NCBI GenBank assembly: GCA_021442155.1
Contig: CM038214.1
Location: 315,673,001-315,737,000 of the forward strand
DNA: 64,000 nucleotides
DNA from: Cymbidium sinense
Lineage: Eukaryota > Streptophyta > Magnoliopsida > Asparagales > Orchidaceae
Direction of reading: 5' to 3'
Shown: positions 24,129 through 34,593 of the stretch, piece by piece
Position numbering within the stretch: the first letter of the stretch is position 1
How the letters are laid out: every line of letters starts with the position of its first letter
The notes under the pieces: model-generated
What the model saw: the letters and a program-made list of their open reading frames with translations, nothing else
The model's database searches: none
What the model was told of the DNA's origin: nothing
Translations under genes and position numbers: made by a program

Positions 24129-25613
24129 AAGAAACCAAAAATCCTAAACCCTAAACTAAAACCTGAACATTAAACATTAAACCTAAACAGTAAACCCTAA
24201 ACCCTAAAAATAAAAAACAAAAAATAAAATAAAAAATAACCCAAACCCGAAACCCTAAACTAACCCTAAACCCTAAACCCTAAAACATAAACCCCAAACC
24301 CCAAACCCAAAACCCAAAACCCAAAACCCAAAACCCTAAACCTTAAACACTAAACCCTAAAAACCCTAAACACTAAAGCCTAAACACTAAACCTAAGCCC
24401 TAAACCTTAAACCCTAACCCTAGACCCTAAACCCTAAAACCCTAAACCCTAAAACCCTAAACCCAAAACCCTAAAAAAATAAAAACCTAAACCTAAACTA
24501 AATTAAACCTAAAAATAAAATAAATAAAAAGACCTAAACCTAAATAAAATATAAAAATAAAATAAAATAAAAACTTAAATGAAAATTAAACCTAACCTAA
24601 AAATAAAATTAATTAAAAAATAAAATTAAACTAAAAATAAATAAATAAAAACTTAAACTAAATTAAAAAATAAAATAAACCGAAGAATAAAAAACCTAAA
24701 TAAAATAAAAACTAAATGTAAAATAAAATAAAATAAACCAAAAATAAAATAAGATAAAAACTAAATAAAAATGTAAACCTAAAAAATAATCCTAACAATA
24801 AATAAAAAATAAAACCTAAACCCTAAACTAAAAAAATCTAAACCTAAAATAAAAATAAAATAAACAAAATAAAATAAACCTAAACCTAAATTAAAATAAA
24901 TAAAACCTAAACTTAAACCTAAAATAAACTAAACCTAAACCAAAACTAAATAAAATAATATAAACTAAAACTAAAACTTAACCTAAACTAAAAAATAAAA
25001 CCTAAAAATATACCTAAAATAAAAACCTAAAATCTAAACCTACAAAAATAAAATAAAAACCTTAACCTAAACCTTAAAATAAAAATTAAACCTAAACCTA
25101 AAAAAATAAAATAAAAATAAAACTCAATTAAAAAAATAAACCTAAACCAAAAAAGTAAACTAAAATAAAAATTATAAACTAAAATAAATAAACTAAACTA
25201 AATAAAAATAAAAATAAACTTAAATATAAATAAAAAATAAAATAAACTCAAATAAATAAAAGATAAACTAAATAAACATAAACCTACAGGTTTAGTTAAA
25301 TTTAAAAAAAACCTAAACTCTAAACCCTAAAACTAATCCTAAACCCTAAACCTTAAACCCACAACCCTAAAACTCTAAACCCAAAACTATAAAACCCTAA
25401 ACCCCAAACCCCAAACCCTAAACTAAACTATAAACCCTAAACCCTAAACCCTAAACTATAAATCCTAAAACACTCCAAAACCCAAAACCCAAAACCTTAA
25501 AACCCTAAACCCTAAACCACCCTAAAACCTACAACCCTAAACCCTAAACCCCAAACCCTAAACCGTAAACTAACCCTAAACCATAAACCCTAAACTAACC
25601 CTAAACCCTAAAC
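24129..25613 (+). repeat. Telomere-like and A-rich blocks with junction motif
   Basis: Canonical variants (24140-24480), A-rich (C0-2)TAAA to 25280, junction motif AACCTACAGGTTTAGTTAAA at 25281, then canonical variants. The part from about 25095 onward is the left copy of a ~1.22 kb tandem duplication. Confidence 0.88.
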
Positions 25614-26063
25614 CATAAGAATGGGTCGAAGCTTGATGACAGGAACATTACCATCAAAGGCTTAGTCTAGGTCTGGATGGATGGTGAAGGTGAGAGGCGA
25701 TTATTGGGGTGGTGGGGATCAAGTGTTGGTTCATATTGAAGTTTTTGGTGGTTATGGAGGCGGGAGGAGCGATGGAGGTTATAGCCTCGATGGTGGTGGG
25801 GGAGAGATTGGGATTTGATGGCAGATCCCACTACTCGAGAAGTGAGGGTGGTTCTAATGGGAACTGGAGAAACTAAAAAATGGTCGATCTGATCTGCTGC
25901 TTATGGAACTATGTCTTTATAGTAGAGACGGTTCTACTTATCTGGGGTTTTTGATTTGCTCTATGGGTGCTCATGTTTTATCTTTGTCATCGCTTATGTC
26001 TTAGAAACCTTTGGGGTGCTACTTGGTTGATGGAGAAATGTTGAATTGAAATTTATTCTCTGT
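25614..26063 (+). pseudogene. GRP7: GRP7-like 3' fragment (copy 7)
   Basis: Starts at the shared break (AAGAATGGGTCGAAGCTTGA), with glycine codons to about 25860 and the standard UTR to 26063. No P0 fragment precedes it. Together with flanking repeats it forms the left member of a near-identical tandem pair with copy 8; the two breaks are 1224 bases apart. Confidence 0.85.
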
Positions 26064-26837
26064 TTAAAAAAAAACCTTAAACTCTAAACCATAAACCCTA
26101 AACCTTAAACAAAAACTTAAACCCTAAACCTAAAACCTAAACCCTAAACCCTAAACCCTAAACTTTAAACCCTAAAACCCTAAACCCTAAAAACCATAAA
26201 CCCTAAACCCTAAACCCTAAACCTTAAACCCTAAAACCCAAAACTTCAAACCCTAAACTCTAAACCCTAAAACCCTAAACCCTAAACCCTAAACCCTAAA
26301 ACCTACAACCCAAAACCCTAAACCTAAAAAAATAAAATAAAATAAAACTCATTAAAAAATAAACCTAAACCAAAAAAGTAAACTAAAATAAAAATTATAA
26401 ACTAAAATAAATAAACTAAACTAAATAAAAATAAAAATAAACTTAAATATAAATAAAAAATAAAATAAACTCAAATAAATAAAAGATAAACTAAATAAAC
26501 ATAAACCTATCGATTTAGTTAATTTTAAAAAAAACCTAAACTCTAAACCCTAAAACTAATCCTAAACCCTAAACCTTAAACCTACAACCCTAAAACTCTA
26601 AACCCAAAACCATAAAACCCTAAACTCCAAACCCCAAACCCTAAACCGTAAACCATAAACCCTAAACCCTAAACCCTAAACTATAAATCCTAAAACACTC
26701 CAAAACCCAAAACCCAAACCTTAAAACCCTAAACCCTAAACCACCCTAAAACTTACAACCCTAAACCCTAAACCCCAAACCCTAAATCATAAACTAACCC
26801 TAAACCATAAACCCTAAACTAACCCTAAACCCTAAAC
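26064..26837 (+). repeat. Telomere-like and A-rich block between the tandem GRP copies
   Basis: Canonical variants, a short A-rich block, the junction motif at 26504-26523 (ACCTATCGATTTAGTTAATT), then canonical variants nearly identical to 25300-25613. Confidence 0.88.
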
Positions 26838-27285
26838 CATAAGAATGGGTCGAAGCTTGATGATAGGAACATTACCATCAACAAGGCTTAGTCTAGGTTT
26901 TGTGATGGAGGTGAAGGTAGAGGCGGCGATTATTGCAGGGGTGGTGGGGGATCTGAAGTGGCTGGTGCATATTGAAGTTTTTGGTGGTTATGGAGGCGGG
27001 AGGAGCGATGGAGGTTATAGCCTCATGATGGGGAGAGATTGGGATTTGATGAGATCCCACTACTGAGAAGTGAGGGTGGTTCTAATGAAGGGAGAAACTA
27101 AAAAATGGTCGACCGATCCGCTTATGGAACTATGTCTTTATAGTAGAGACGGTTCTACTTATCTGGGGTTTTTGATTTGCTCTATGGGTGCTCATGTTTT
27201 ATCTTTGTCATCGCTTATGTCTTAGAAACCTTTGGGGTGCTACTTGATGGAGAAATGTTGAATTGAAATTTATTCTGTTTAAAAC
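26838..27285 (+). pseudogene. GRP7: GRP7-like 3' fragment (copy 8)
   Basis: Near-identical to copy 7 with a series of short deletions (for example in the TCGAGAAG region at 27060 and the GGTTGATGG region at 27246). The open stretch 26845-27066 begins MGRSLMIGT in the original frame and shifts before the glycine tract. The UTR ends in TTCTGTTTAAAACC. It is the last GRP copy in the window. Confidence 0.85.
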
Positions 27286-27615
27286 CTTAAACTCTAAACC
27301 ATAAACCCTAAACCTTAAACAAAAACTTAAACCCTAAACTTAAAACCTAAACCCTAAACCCTAAACCCTAAACTTTAAACCCTAAACCCTAAAAACCATA
27401 AACCTTAAACCCAAACCCTAAACCATAAACCTTAAACCCTAAAACCCAAAACTTCAAACCCTAAACCCTAAACCCTAAAACCCTAAACCCTAACCCTAAA
27501 CCCTAAAACCTACAACCCTAAACCCTAAATCCTAAACTCCAAACACTAAAACTAAACCTTAAACCTAAAACTAACACTAAACTAACCATAAATCTAAACC
27601 CTAAACTTACCCTAA
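27286..27615 (+). repeat. Telomere-like repeat, right edge of the composite array
   Basis: CCCTAAA variants ending near 27615 where retroelement sequence begins abruptly. No junction motif is present. Confidence 0.85.
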
Positions 27616-30266
27616 ACCATTAGCATTGAATAAAGATGTCATTAGGTGTAGATCCAAAGATTGACCTAATCCTAACTTAGTTGTGGTAGCTAAATCATCA
27701 TAAAATGTTGATTATAATGTTAAGATGATGTAATTTGAACGAATACATAATTTGAATTTTGGTTGAAGTATTAAAAATGTGCATAAGAGAAGAATTAAAT
27801 TTGATAAGAATTCTATGTCAAGGACATGGAGGGAGATCCACTAGGGGATCACACATGTATTGGACATGACATGTGAGGGGTCTATGTCGAGGGCATAGAA
27901 GAAGAAAATTTGCTGGGGATAAGGTTTGAATTTGATTTGATTATATGATTTGTGGAAAGAAGATCCACTGGAGACAAGAATATATAATCCACTGTGGATT
28001 AAGATTGAATTGACTTTAATTTTTTATTTTAATTGATGTGGAGGCACATTTGCTAAAGATATGGGCGAGTCCAAGGGATCGGTTTATGAACCTTCCCAAG
28101 AAAGCAGCCATCCTTGGGATTGGATTTGAGTCCGATTTCAAATTTGTTTGGGATGTATCCTGGGATAAGGGTTTGATGGATTTCTTGATTTGACTCTACT
28201 GGGGAGTTGGTTTAATTTGGTTCCACTAGGGAGGTTGGTTTTGAATTTGATTTGTATTCTTGACTTGTTTATATATGATTTGGGGCTCCACTAGGGAGAA
28301 GGGTGTGATTTAACTCCACTTGGGAAAATCAGATTGGGTTTAATTTAATCTGAGTTAATGTATTGACCCTATTGGTGTGCGGTGGACACACTGAGAAGGG
28401 GCTATATCAGCCTTGACCTACCTCAAGTTTACAAATCTAGAGTGATAGTCTACCAGCTACTGGGTAGAGTTCATCAACCAAAGGGGTTGCCTTTCGATGT
28501 GCAATGGTTGTGCTAAGAAGAAGGCATAGCAGACTTACATCTTCCAAAGTGGAACAACCACTTGGGTGACCTATTGGATGCACAATAAATCAAACCTGAC
28601 CTAGGGTGACTACTGAGTGAATGTCGCTAGGGACTTATGTCAACTCAAAAGTAGTCAAGATTATTTTTATCTTAATTTCATGTGATTTGAAATGGTTTGT
28701 TTGGTTTAGTTTAATTTTGAATTGAGGACATATCCACTGGGGATGTGAGCTCACCAAATTTGATAGATTAATTTATAGACCATGTGGTGATGGACCCACT
28801 AAGAAGGGGATATATCGACTTGTCCTATCTTAGATTTATAAATCCAAAGGGATAGTCTCGCCATGGGATAGAGCTAGCCAGCCTTAGGGGTTTCTTCTCA
28901 GTGTGCAATGGTTGTGCTAGAAAGAAGGCATAGTAGACTTACATCTTCTATAGTAAGGAACAACCAATGGGGTGACATGTTGGTAGCACAATAAATCAAA
29001 CCCGACTTAGGGGTGACTACCGAGTGAATGTCGCTAAGGACTTATATCAACTCAAGAGTAGTTAGGTAATTTTTATAAGGAGTTTTGCTAACACTGTCCT
29101 AAAGATAGGATGCCTGCTTGGGAAAATTTACCGTTAGGGGTGTCCTCCTATTCCACATGTGAATATATATTTTGTTTATAAGTTTGCATGGACCCAATTA
29201 ATGGACCAAGGGAGAATCTACACATCCATAGGATGGATTCTCCAATCACAAGGGTGGTTACTAGGAAAGGGGAACTCTCTAATCTGATAGTAACACGGGT
29301 AGTGTCTAAATGGGGTCATAAAGGACGTGATCCAAATATAGTGCCCACAGGGGAGGTGCTAGGGGCGTTATCTTGAGCCGTAGAAAAGAAAGCCTATAGG
29401 TGTATGGTGGCCAACTCAAGAAAAAAGCATAGCAGACTTACATCTGCCATGAGTGTTGTATCCTAAGGTGCTAGAACCAACCAACTTAAAGTGTATCCAT
29501 CAGCATGAGTGGTGTATCCATCAGCATAGTGAGAACCAATGAACCTAAGGTGCCGGTGCAATGATCAATCTGGAAAGAAAGCATGTAGGCTTACAACTTT
29601 ACAAGCAGAACTGATCATCGATAGTTATCATGGGACAGATGTTCCGACCTAAAGTGACTACTAAGGGAGCCCCGAGGAAGGACTGACCTAGACTTGAAGC
29701 CGTCGAGGGAAGGAGCTAGGGGACTTATCCTAAACCTCAAATATACTCAACCCAATCAGTGCATGAAGGCTAATCCAAGAAGAAAGCGTAGTGACTCATA
29801 TCCTCTTAAATAAAGCCAACATGAGGTAGCTTACTGCGTAAAAGGCCTACCAAACTAATAAGGCGCTTGTCAGTGTGTAGTGGCCAAGTAAGGAAGGAAA
29901 GTGTAATAGACTTACATCCTCCAAAGCAAGAAGATCACTGGGGTGACACACAAGGAGGGTAGCATGTCAGCCCACCTAGAGCTGCTATTGAGTGAGTGCA
30001 ATTGGGGGTGTTATCTTAACTCAAAGTAGCCCGAGATAAAAGATATGTATTTGTTTTATATGTTTGTGTGTAGTTTGTGTTTGTGTTGTGTTGATGAAGG
30101 ATATGACGTTGCTCGAGTTCTTTACTCCTACCCTAAACACATCATGGCGGATTCACAAATAAGAATACTTTCAACATAGAATAGATTGAATTAGAAATGG
30201 AATTTTCATTGATGATAATTATTTTCAAACATGATTTCTAATATTTCTTTAAGTAGAGACCATTGA
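27616..30266 (-). repeat. 3' non-coding region of the minus-strand gypsy element, with internal repeats
   Basis: No coding potential. It contains an imperfect direct repeat of ~300 bases at about 28370-28680 and 28780-29075 (shared landmarks GTGCAATGGTTGTGCTA, AATAAATCAAACC and TGAATGTCGCTA), with weaker relatives at 29390-29660 and 29750-30045. 27830-28330 holds a shorter theme, TCCACT(A/G)GGGA, repeated many times. The same modules appear in reverse complement after integrase in the plus-strand element (62800-64000). Confidence 0.7.
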
Positions 30267-31350
30267 TTAGAAGCATTTGGTGCTCTCCTTATGATTAATA
30301 AATTGATAAGATCCTCTTTGGTAGGCCTTCTCTATGGAAGAAGGGCCTTCCCAAGTGGGTTCAAACTTGCCTCCCATCTTACGACACGCAACAATCGGTC
30401 TCCTTAGAACTAAAATAAGCTGCCATACTTGAAAAGCTCTTAGACGGACCAACTTGTTGTGAGCTTGAATCATTTTAGCTTTGTATAACTCGAGGTTTTT
30501 GCATGCCCCCAGGCGTCTCTCCTCCAAACTTTCAAGCTCTTCTAATTGCAACTTGGCATTCTGCTCTGTTGTGATCTTGCTATGCACAACTATCCACAGT
30601 GATGGGAGTTAGACTTAATGGTAGAAAACTTGACCCATACACTAAGAAAGGAGTTGACCGAGTTGGAGTTTTATATATGGCGATAGGCCCATATGGCTTC
30701 AACTAACTGCTCATGCCACTGTCACTTATTATTGTCGAGTATCTTCTTCAGTATTTGGATGAGAGCTTTGTTGAAGGCTTCTGCTAAGCCATTTACCCTC
30801 AGGTAGTTGATGGTAGAATATCTCCAATCTATGTTGTGTCTCTGGCAAAGTTATTAATCTCGGTGCTCTTAAATATAGTACCATTATTAGATATTATTCA
30901 TCGAGGCACTCCAAACCTATATACGATATGGTTCCTAAAAAACTGGAGCACACTGAGCTGTGACCTCTGAGAAGAATGGCCTACGCCCATTTGGAAAAAT
31001 AGTCAGTAGAAGCTAAGATGAACCCACTATGTCGGAAACTCAATATCGGTACCATGAGGCCAATGTAGGATGTAGAATGTTGTGGTAGGACCACCATGTA
31101 TTTGACATTGGTGGCATCACCTAGCCATATGCATGCAATCTTTGATCATCAAAGACTAGCAATATTCTAGTCTCTTGATCTTGGCTTTCATCTTCAGACT
31201 GCATTGGTTGACTCCACATAATCCTGAGTGTACCTTGATCATGATCTTATAGGCTTCATGCTTGTCTAAATAATGTAACCACATATGATCAAAAGACCAT
31301 CGATACAAGACACCATCAAAAGTGCTCTCTACTTGATCTAATGGGTTTGA
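30267..31350 (-). pseudogene. Integrase region of the minus-strand gypsy element
   Basis: The open C-terminal part (30587-30267) reads LEELESLEERRLGACKNLEL, then KMIQAHNKLVRLRAFQV and GGKFEPTWEGP, the integrase tail just before the polyprotein end in Tat-like elements. Upstream, pieces read FFRNHIVYRFGVPR and ISNNGTIFKS. In working integrases the latter motif is SDNG, with the second Asp of the D,D-E triad; here the codon (30886-30888 on the minus strand) is AAT, Asn. A HKEA-type zinc-finger start lies near 31260. Multiple stops and frameshifts make it inactive. Confidence 0.82.
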
Positions 31351-32520
31351 GACTTCTCTTGAGGTAGTTTGCCTTTATTTAGGTAAACCATGAATGGTTT
31401 CCTCCAATCTAACTCCTCATCATTCTTGGCAATGGTAACCTCCCCCTTCAAGAAAGTATTTTTTGATGAGTTTAATATCAATAAGGGATAAAACTTGTCT
31501 ATTTTGGACCTTTATTGATATGGAGTCATCCTCCAAACATGCCAACTCTTTGGCAAGTTTGGCTAAAGCATACGCTATGGTGTGTTCTCCTCAAAGAATC
31601 TTATAAATGGTAACCTCTATGATTTGGGCCAACAACTTCATGTGTACTTATGGTAGTGATGGAGCTTGACTTTATAACCTTATAGGACCTAGCGAATTTA
31701 GTTGATAACTACCGAGAATCTCAAAGATGTTGATGCTCGGATGCTTAGAGTAATGGCTAACCCAAGATCTAATCGAGCCTCATATTTTTTCATTGGTGCA
31801 AAGATTGGATAGATGATATGAGAATCTCATCACATCGCGGGTCCGAGTTAAGAGAACTATTACCCCCTTTCTTAGAATAGTAGATTATGGTTCTTCTCCT
31901 CTTGAGAGGAAGCGCACCATCAAAGTACATCTCCCAATGGTGAATGCTAGTATCTATAAGTTCATGATTTATTCATCGGAGATCATCACTAAATAGAGAG
32001 TCAGAAGTGGGTGTGCTGCTAAGAAATATGCTAGTCTTGACCTTTCACCGCACAAAGGGGTACGAAGGTAATGTCAAATTGTGAGATGATCATGGACTGT
32101 CGTGCCAACCATCTGGATAGCGTCGGCCATGTCATGAGATACTGTAGGGGGTTGATCCTAGAGATTAAGTTCATCTTATGAGGAAGCAAGAAGAGCTATA
32201 ATTTTTGGGATGCAAAGATTAAAGCTAGGCAATGCTTCTCAATGAGTGGATGATTATTTTAGTAGATTAGATGATGAGGTAGTAGAGTGCATTTTCCTTC
32301 CTTCATCAGGCTTGGGCCAACAAAGCACCGGGAGTCATCTAACATGAGTGTAAAGTATGAGCAGCTTGCTGGGATGGGGGCTAGAACCTGACATCATCGT
32401 AATCTTGATGTCTTCAAGGCATGCTCACACATGTCATCCCACTTGAACTTGGCATCCTTTTGACAAGTCAGAATGGTCGACATCTTCCGATAGGTTGGAT
32501 ATAAAGCATCTTAGATATGC
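31351..32520 (-). pseudogene. RNase H and second (archaeal-type) RNase H remnants
   Basis: Piecewise minus-strand translation gives the region between RT and integrase. A stretch near 31560-31740 reads SINIFEILGSYQLNS and later LAKLAKELACLEDD, the end of the additional RNase H typical of Tat elements. The 32080-32520 part corresponds to the RT-linked RNase H but is strongly eroded. The assignment leans on the order of parts and on the plus-strand homologue at 60427-61395, which is clearer. Confidence 0.6.
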
Positions 32521-33230
32521 CAACCCCTTGGAATGATCTGAGTTGAGTTAAACTTTAGGGGTGGCATTTCTAAAATTACCTTAATCTTTCGGATCAATTT
32601 TAATTCCTTGTGTCAAACCCAAGAATTTTCCCGAGGTTACTCACACACATCGGGGTTCATTTTGAGGTTAAATTATCTTAACTATTTAAAACTACTCAAG
32701 TCAAAGAGATGGTCATCCTTTTCTCTACTTTTGACCATGAGATCATCGACATAGCACTCAACTTGATGATGAATGAGTTCATCAAAGATTCGAGTCATAA
32801 CCTGCTAGTATGTATCATCAATATTTTTAAGGCTAAAAGGCATGACCTTATAGTAGTAGATTTTGATCGGAGTTCTAAAAGAAGTGTTTCTTTCATCTTT
32901 AGGGGCCATCTTTATTTGGTTATATCCAGATGAGCCATCCATGAAAGAAAAGACTACATGAGATGCGGCAATGTCCACCACTAGCTCCGGGATTGGTAGT
33001 GGAAATTCATCTTTTGTACATGCCTTATTTAAATCTCTAAAATCAAGGCATATGTCAATTTGGCTTCTTTTCTTAATAGATGTCACAACCGTAGGGTATC
33101 TTCTTCGATGAAGCCAAAGATCATCGTTCTTGACTTCATAAATGAGTTATTCTATATCTAATCATATGCATCTAGGAGCTTGCTTGATAGAGTTAGCAGT
33201 AGGCTTTATTGCTAGTTTATTGACTACAAC
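32521..33230 (-). pseudogene. Reverse transcriptase region of the minus-strand gypsy element
   Basis: The open stretch 33086-32805 reads FRDLNKACTKDEFPLPIPEL and then SFMDGSSGYNQIKMAP, core RT fingers and palm sequence. Further on, ECYVDDLMV keeps the catalytic YVDD (minus strand of 32742-32753). A shift separates these parts. RT copies element RNA to DNA inside virus-like particles; this copy cannot make a continuous enzyme. Confidence 0.88.
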
Positions 33231-34593
33231 ATTAAGATCCAATCCAGGCATCTCTTCATAACTCCATGCAACATAGTCCTTAAACTTAGTCAATAGCCTA
33301 ACGGTCATTAGTTTCTTACATTCAATAAAGAATTGATGTATGCGTGGATCTTCTTCGCCCTAAGTTGATTTCCTTGAGCTCATTGATGGTTGACTTGATC
33401 TCTTTTTGAACTCTGGCGGTGCATCTTTGACTTCAAAATCATCTTGATCATCTGAAGTTTCTAAGCATAGCTCCTCATATGAGTTAATGTGATTTGAAAA
33501 GAACCTATCAGATTCCAAATGATTGGTGATGATTAAGCAGTAATCATCATCATCGATTGGACCCACTATCAATCATAGTCTCGATCTTGATTGAGAGCTT
33601 TTGCATTTGTTCTTCCATATTTTTTCAAAGTAGTCTAACCTATGCTTTGACCAAGTATGTGTGATTAACCCTTTCTTTGCTAAATTATGAACACAAGGCA
33701 AGTACCAATCAAAAGATAATTCTATTAAATCTTTATATGAATCATCCTCAAATTCTCTACATCAACTTCTTGACTTGAGGATGATGCTGAAAGAACCTCT
33801 GAAGTCTTCACACTATGGATGACTTAGGGGCTTCATTACCAAACCCCCTTTTTGAGAGGAAAGTGGGGTTAGAGCTAAGGTTCAACTAATGCTTAACTAT
33901 TTTACATATAGACTTGGATACACTTATGCTTTGCCTTGAGCCATCTTCATCGCTATATGACTCAAGTGTCACCTCCAAGGGAATCTACTACTAAGAAGAG
34001 TGGTGTGCTAACCATATAAGACTCATCCTATGAACTAGATTCTAAGTCCATATGGATGGGTGTACAAGTAGCTAGGACATATCTTTTATTGGTCAATAAA
34101 GAGGTTTTCCACCCTGGACTACCTCTGAACGGGCCTCTTCCTCTGCATGGTGGAGGTTAGTAGTCCTTCCCATATGTTCGAATGGAGTAATGAACTGTGG
34201 AAATCTAATGTCGCTACACTTCCTCCTCCAAGTCTATTTCCTCCTTTTATTTTCTTTTCATTTTCTTTTTTCTTTTTCTTTTCTTTTTTTTTTTCTTTTC
34301 TTTTCTTTTATTTTAAACTTTGGCCAAGTTCAAAATAAACTTGTTGATTTTGAGGGAGGTAGATCCTCATATATGCGACCTCATGAACTATAAATGGCTT
34401 GAGATCTCCTTTGACATAGTAGATGATCCCACCTCTCACAACTTCATACACCGATGTAGAGAGGATGGAACTATGTTGTTCTCATCCATGGTCTCCCAAG
34501 CAAAGCATTGAAAGATGTATGTCTATAATATAAAACTTGGCTTTGGTCTTCCAATCATCTATCTCCAAGGGCAACACTATGGAGCCTAAGGCT
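33231..34593 (-). pseudogene. Protease remnant and protease-RT linker of the minus-strand gypsy element
   Basis: At the far end (34593-34560) the minus strand reads ALGSIVLPLEI, followed by DWKTKAKFYIID, the same protease segment as 58310-58380 on the plus strand. The Asp-Ser-Gly active site lies upstream and is missing because an LTR cuts in at 34594. The linker is low in complexity: 34240-34316 is an (AAAAG)-type tract on the coding strand, equivalent to the Lys/Glu-rich stretch at 58600-58665. 33572-33360 reads DDDDYCLIITNHLESDRFFS, similar to 59345-59405. Confidence 0.78.

Larger units (their letters stand above)
27616..34593 (-). mobile_element. Ty3/gypsy retrotransposon, Tat-like, truncated minus-strand copy
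   Basis: Read on the minus strand from 34593 this gives, in order, protease, a Lys-rich linker, reverse transcriptase, RNase H, a second RNase H, integrase and a long repeat-bearing 3' region, all broken by stops and frameshifts. The order and the extra RNase H match the Tat/Ogre branch. It is the same family as the plus-strand element at 43919-64000: the two share the integrase C terminus and motifs in the 3' region. It is cut in the protease at 34593 by a plus-strand LTR, and at 27615 by telomere-like repeat. No gag and no LTR of its own are visible. Confidence 0.85.

Noticed and set aside
34147..34393. Phe-rich open stretches suggesting a membrane protein
   Set aside because: They read the antisense of the AAAAG tract in the protease-RT linker of the minus-strand element.
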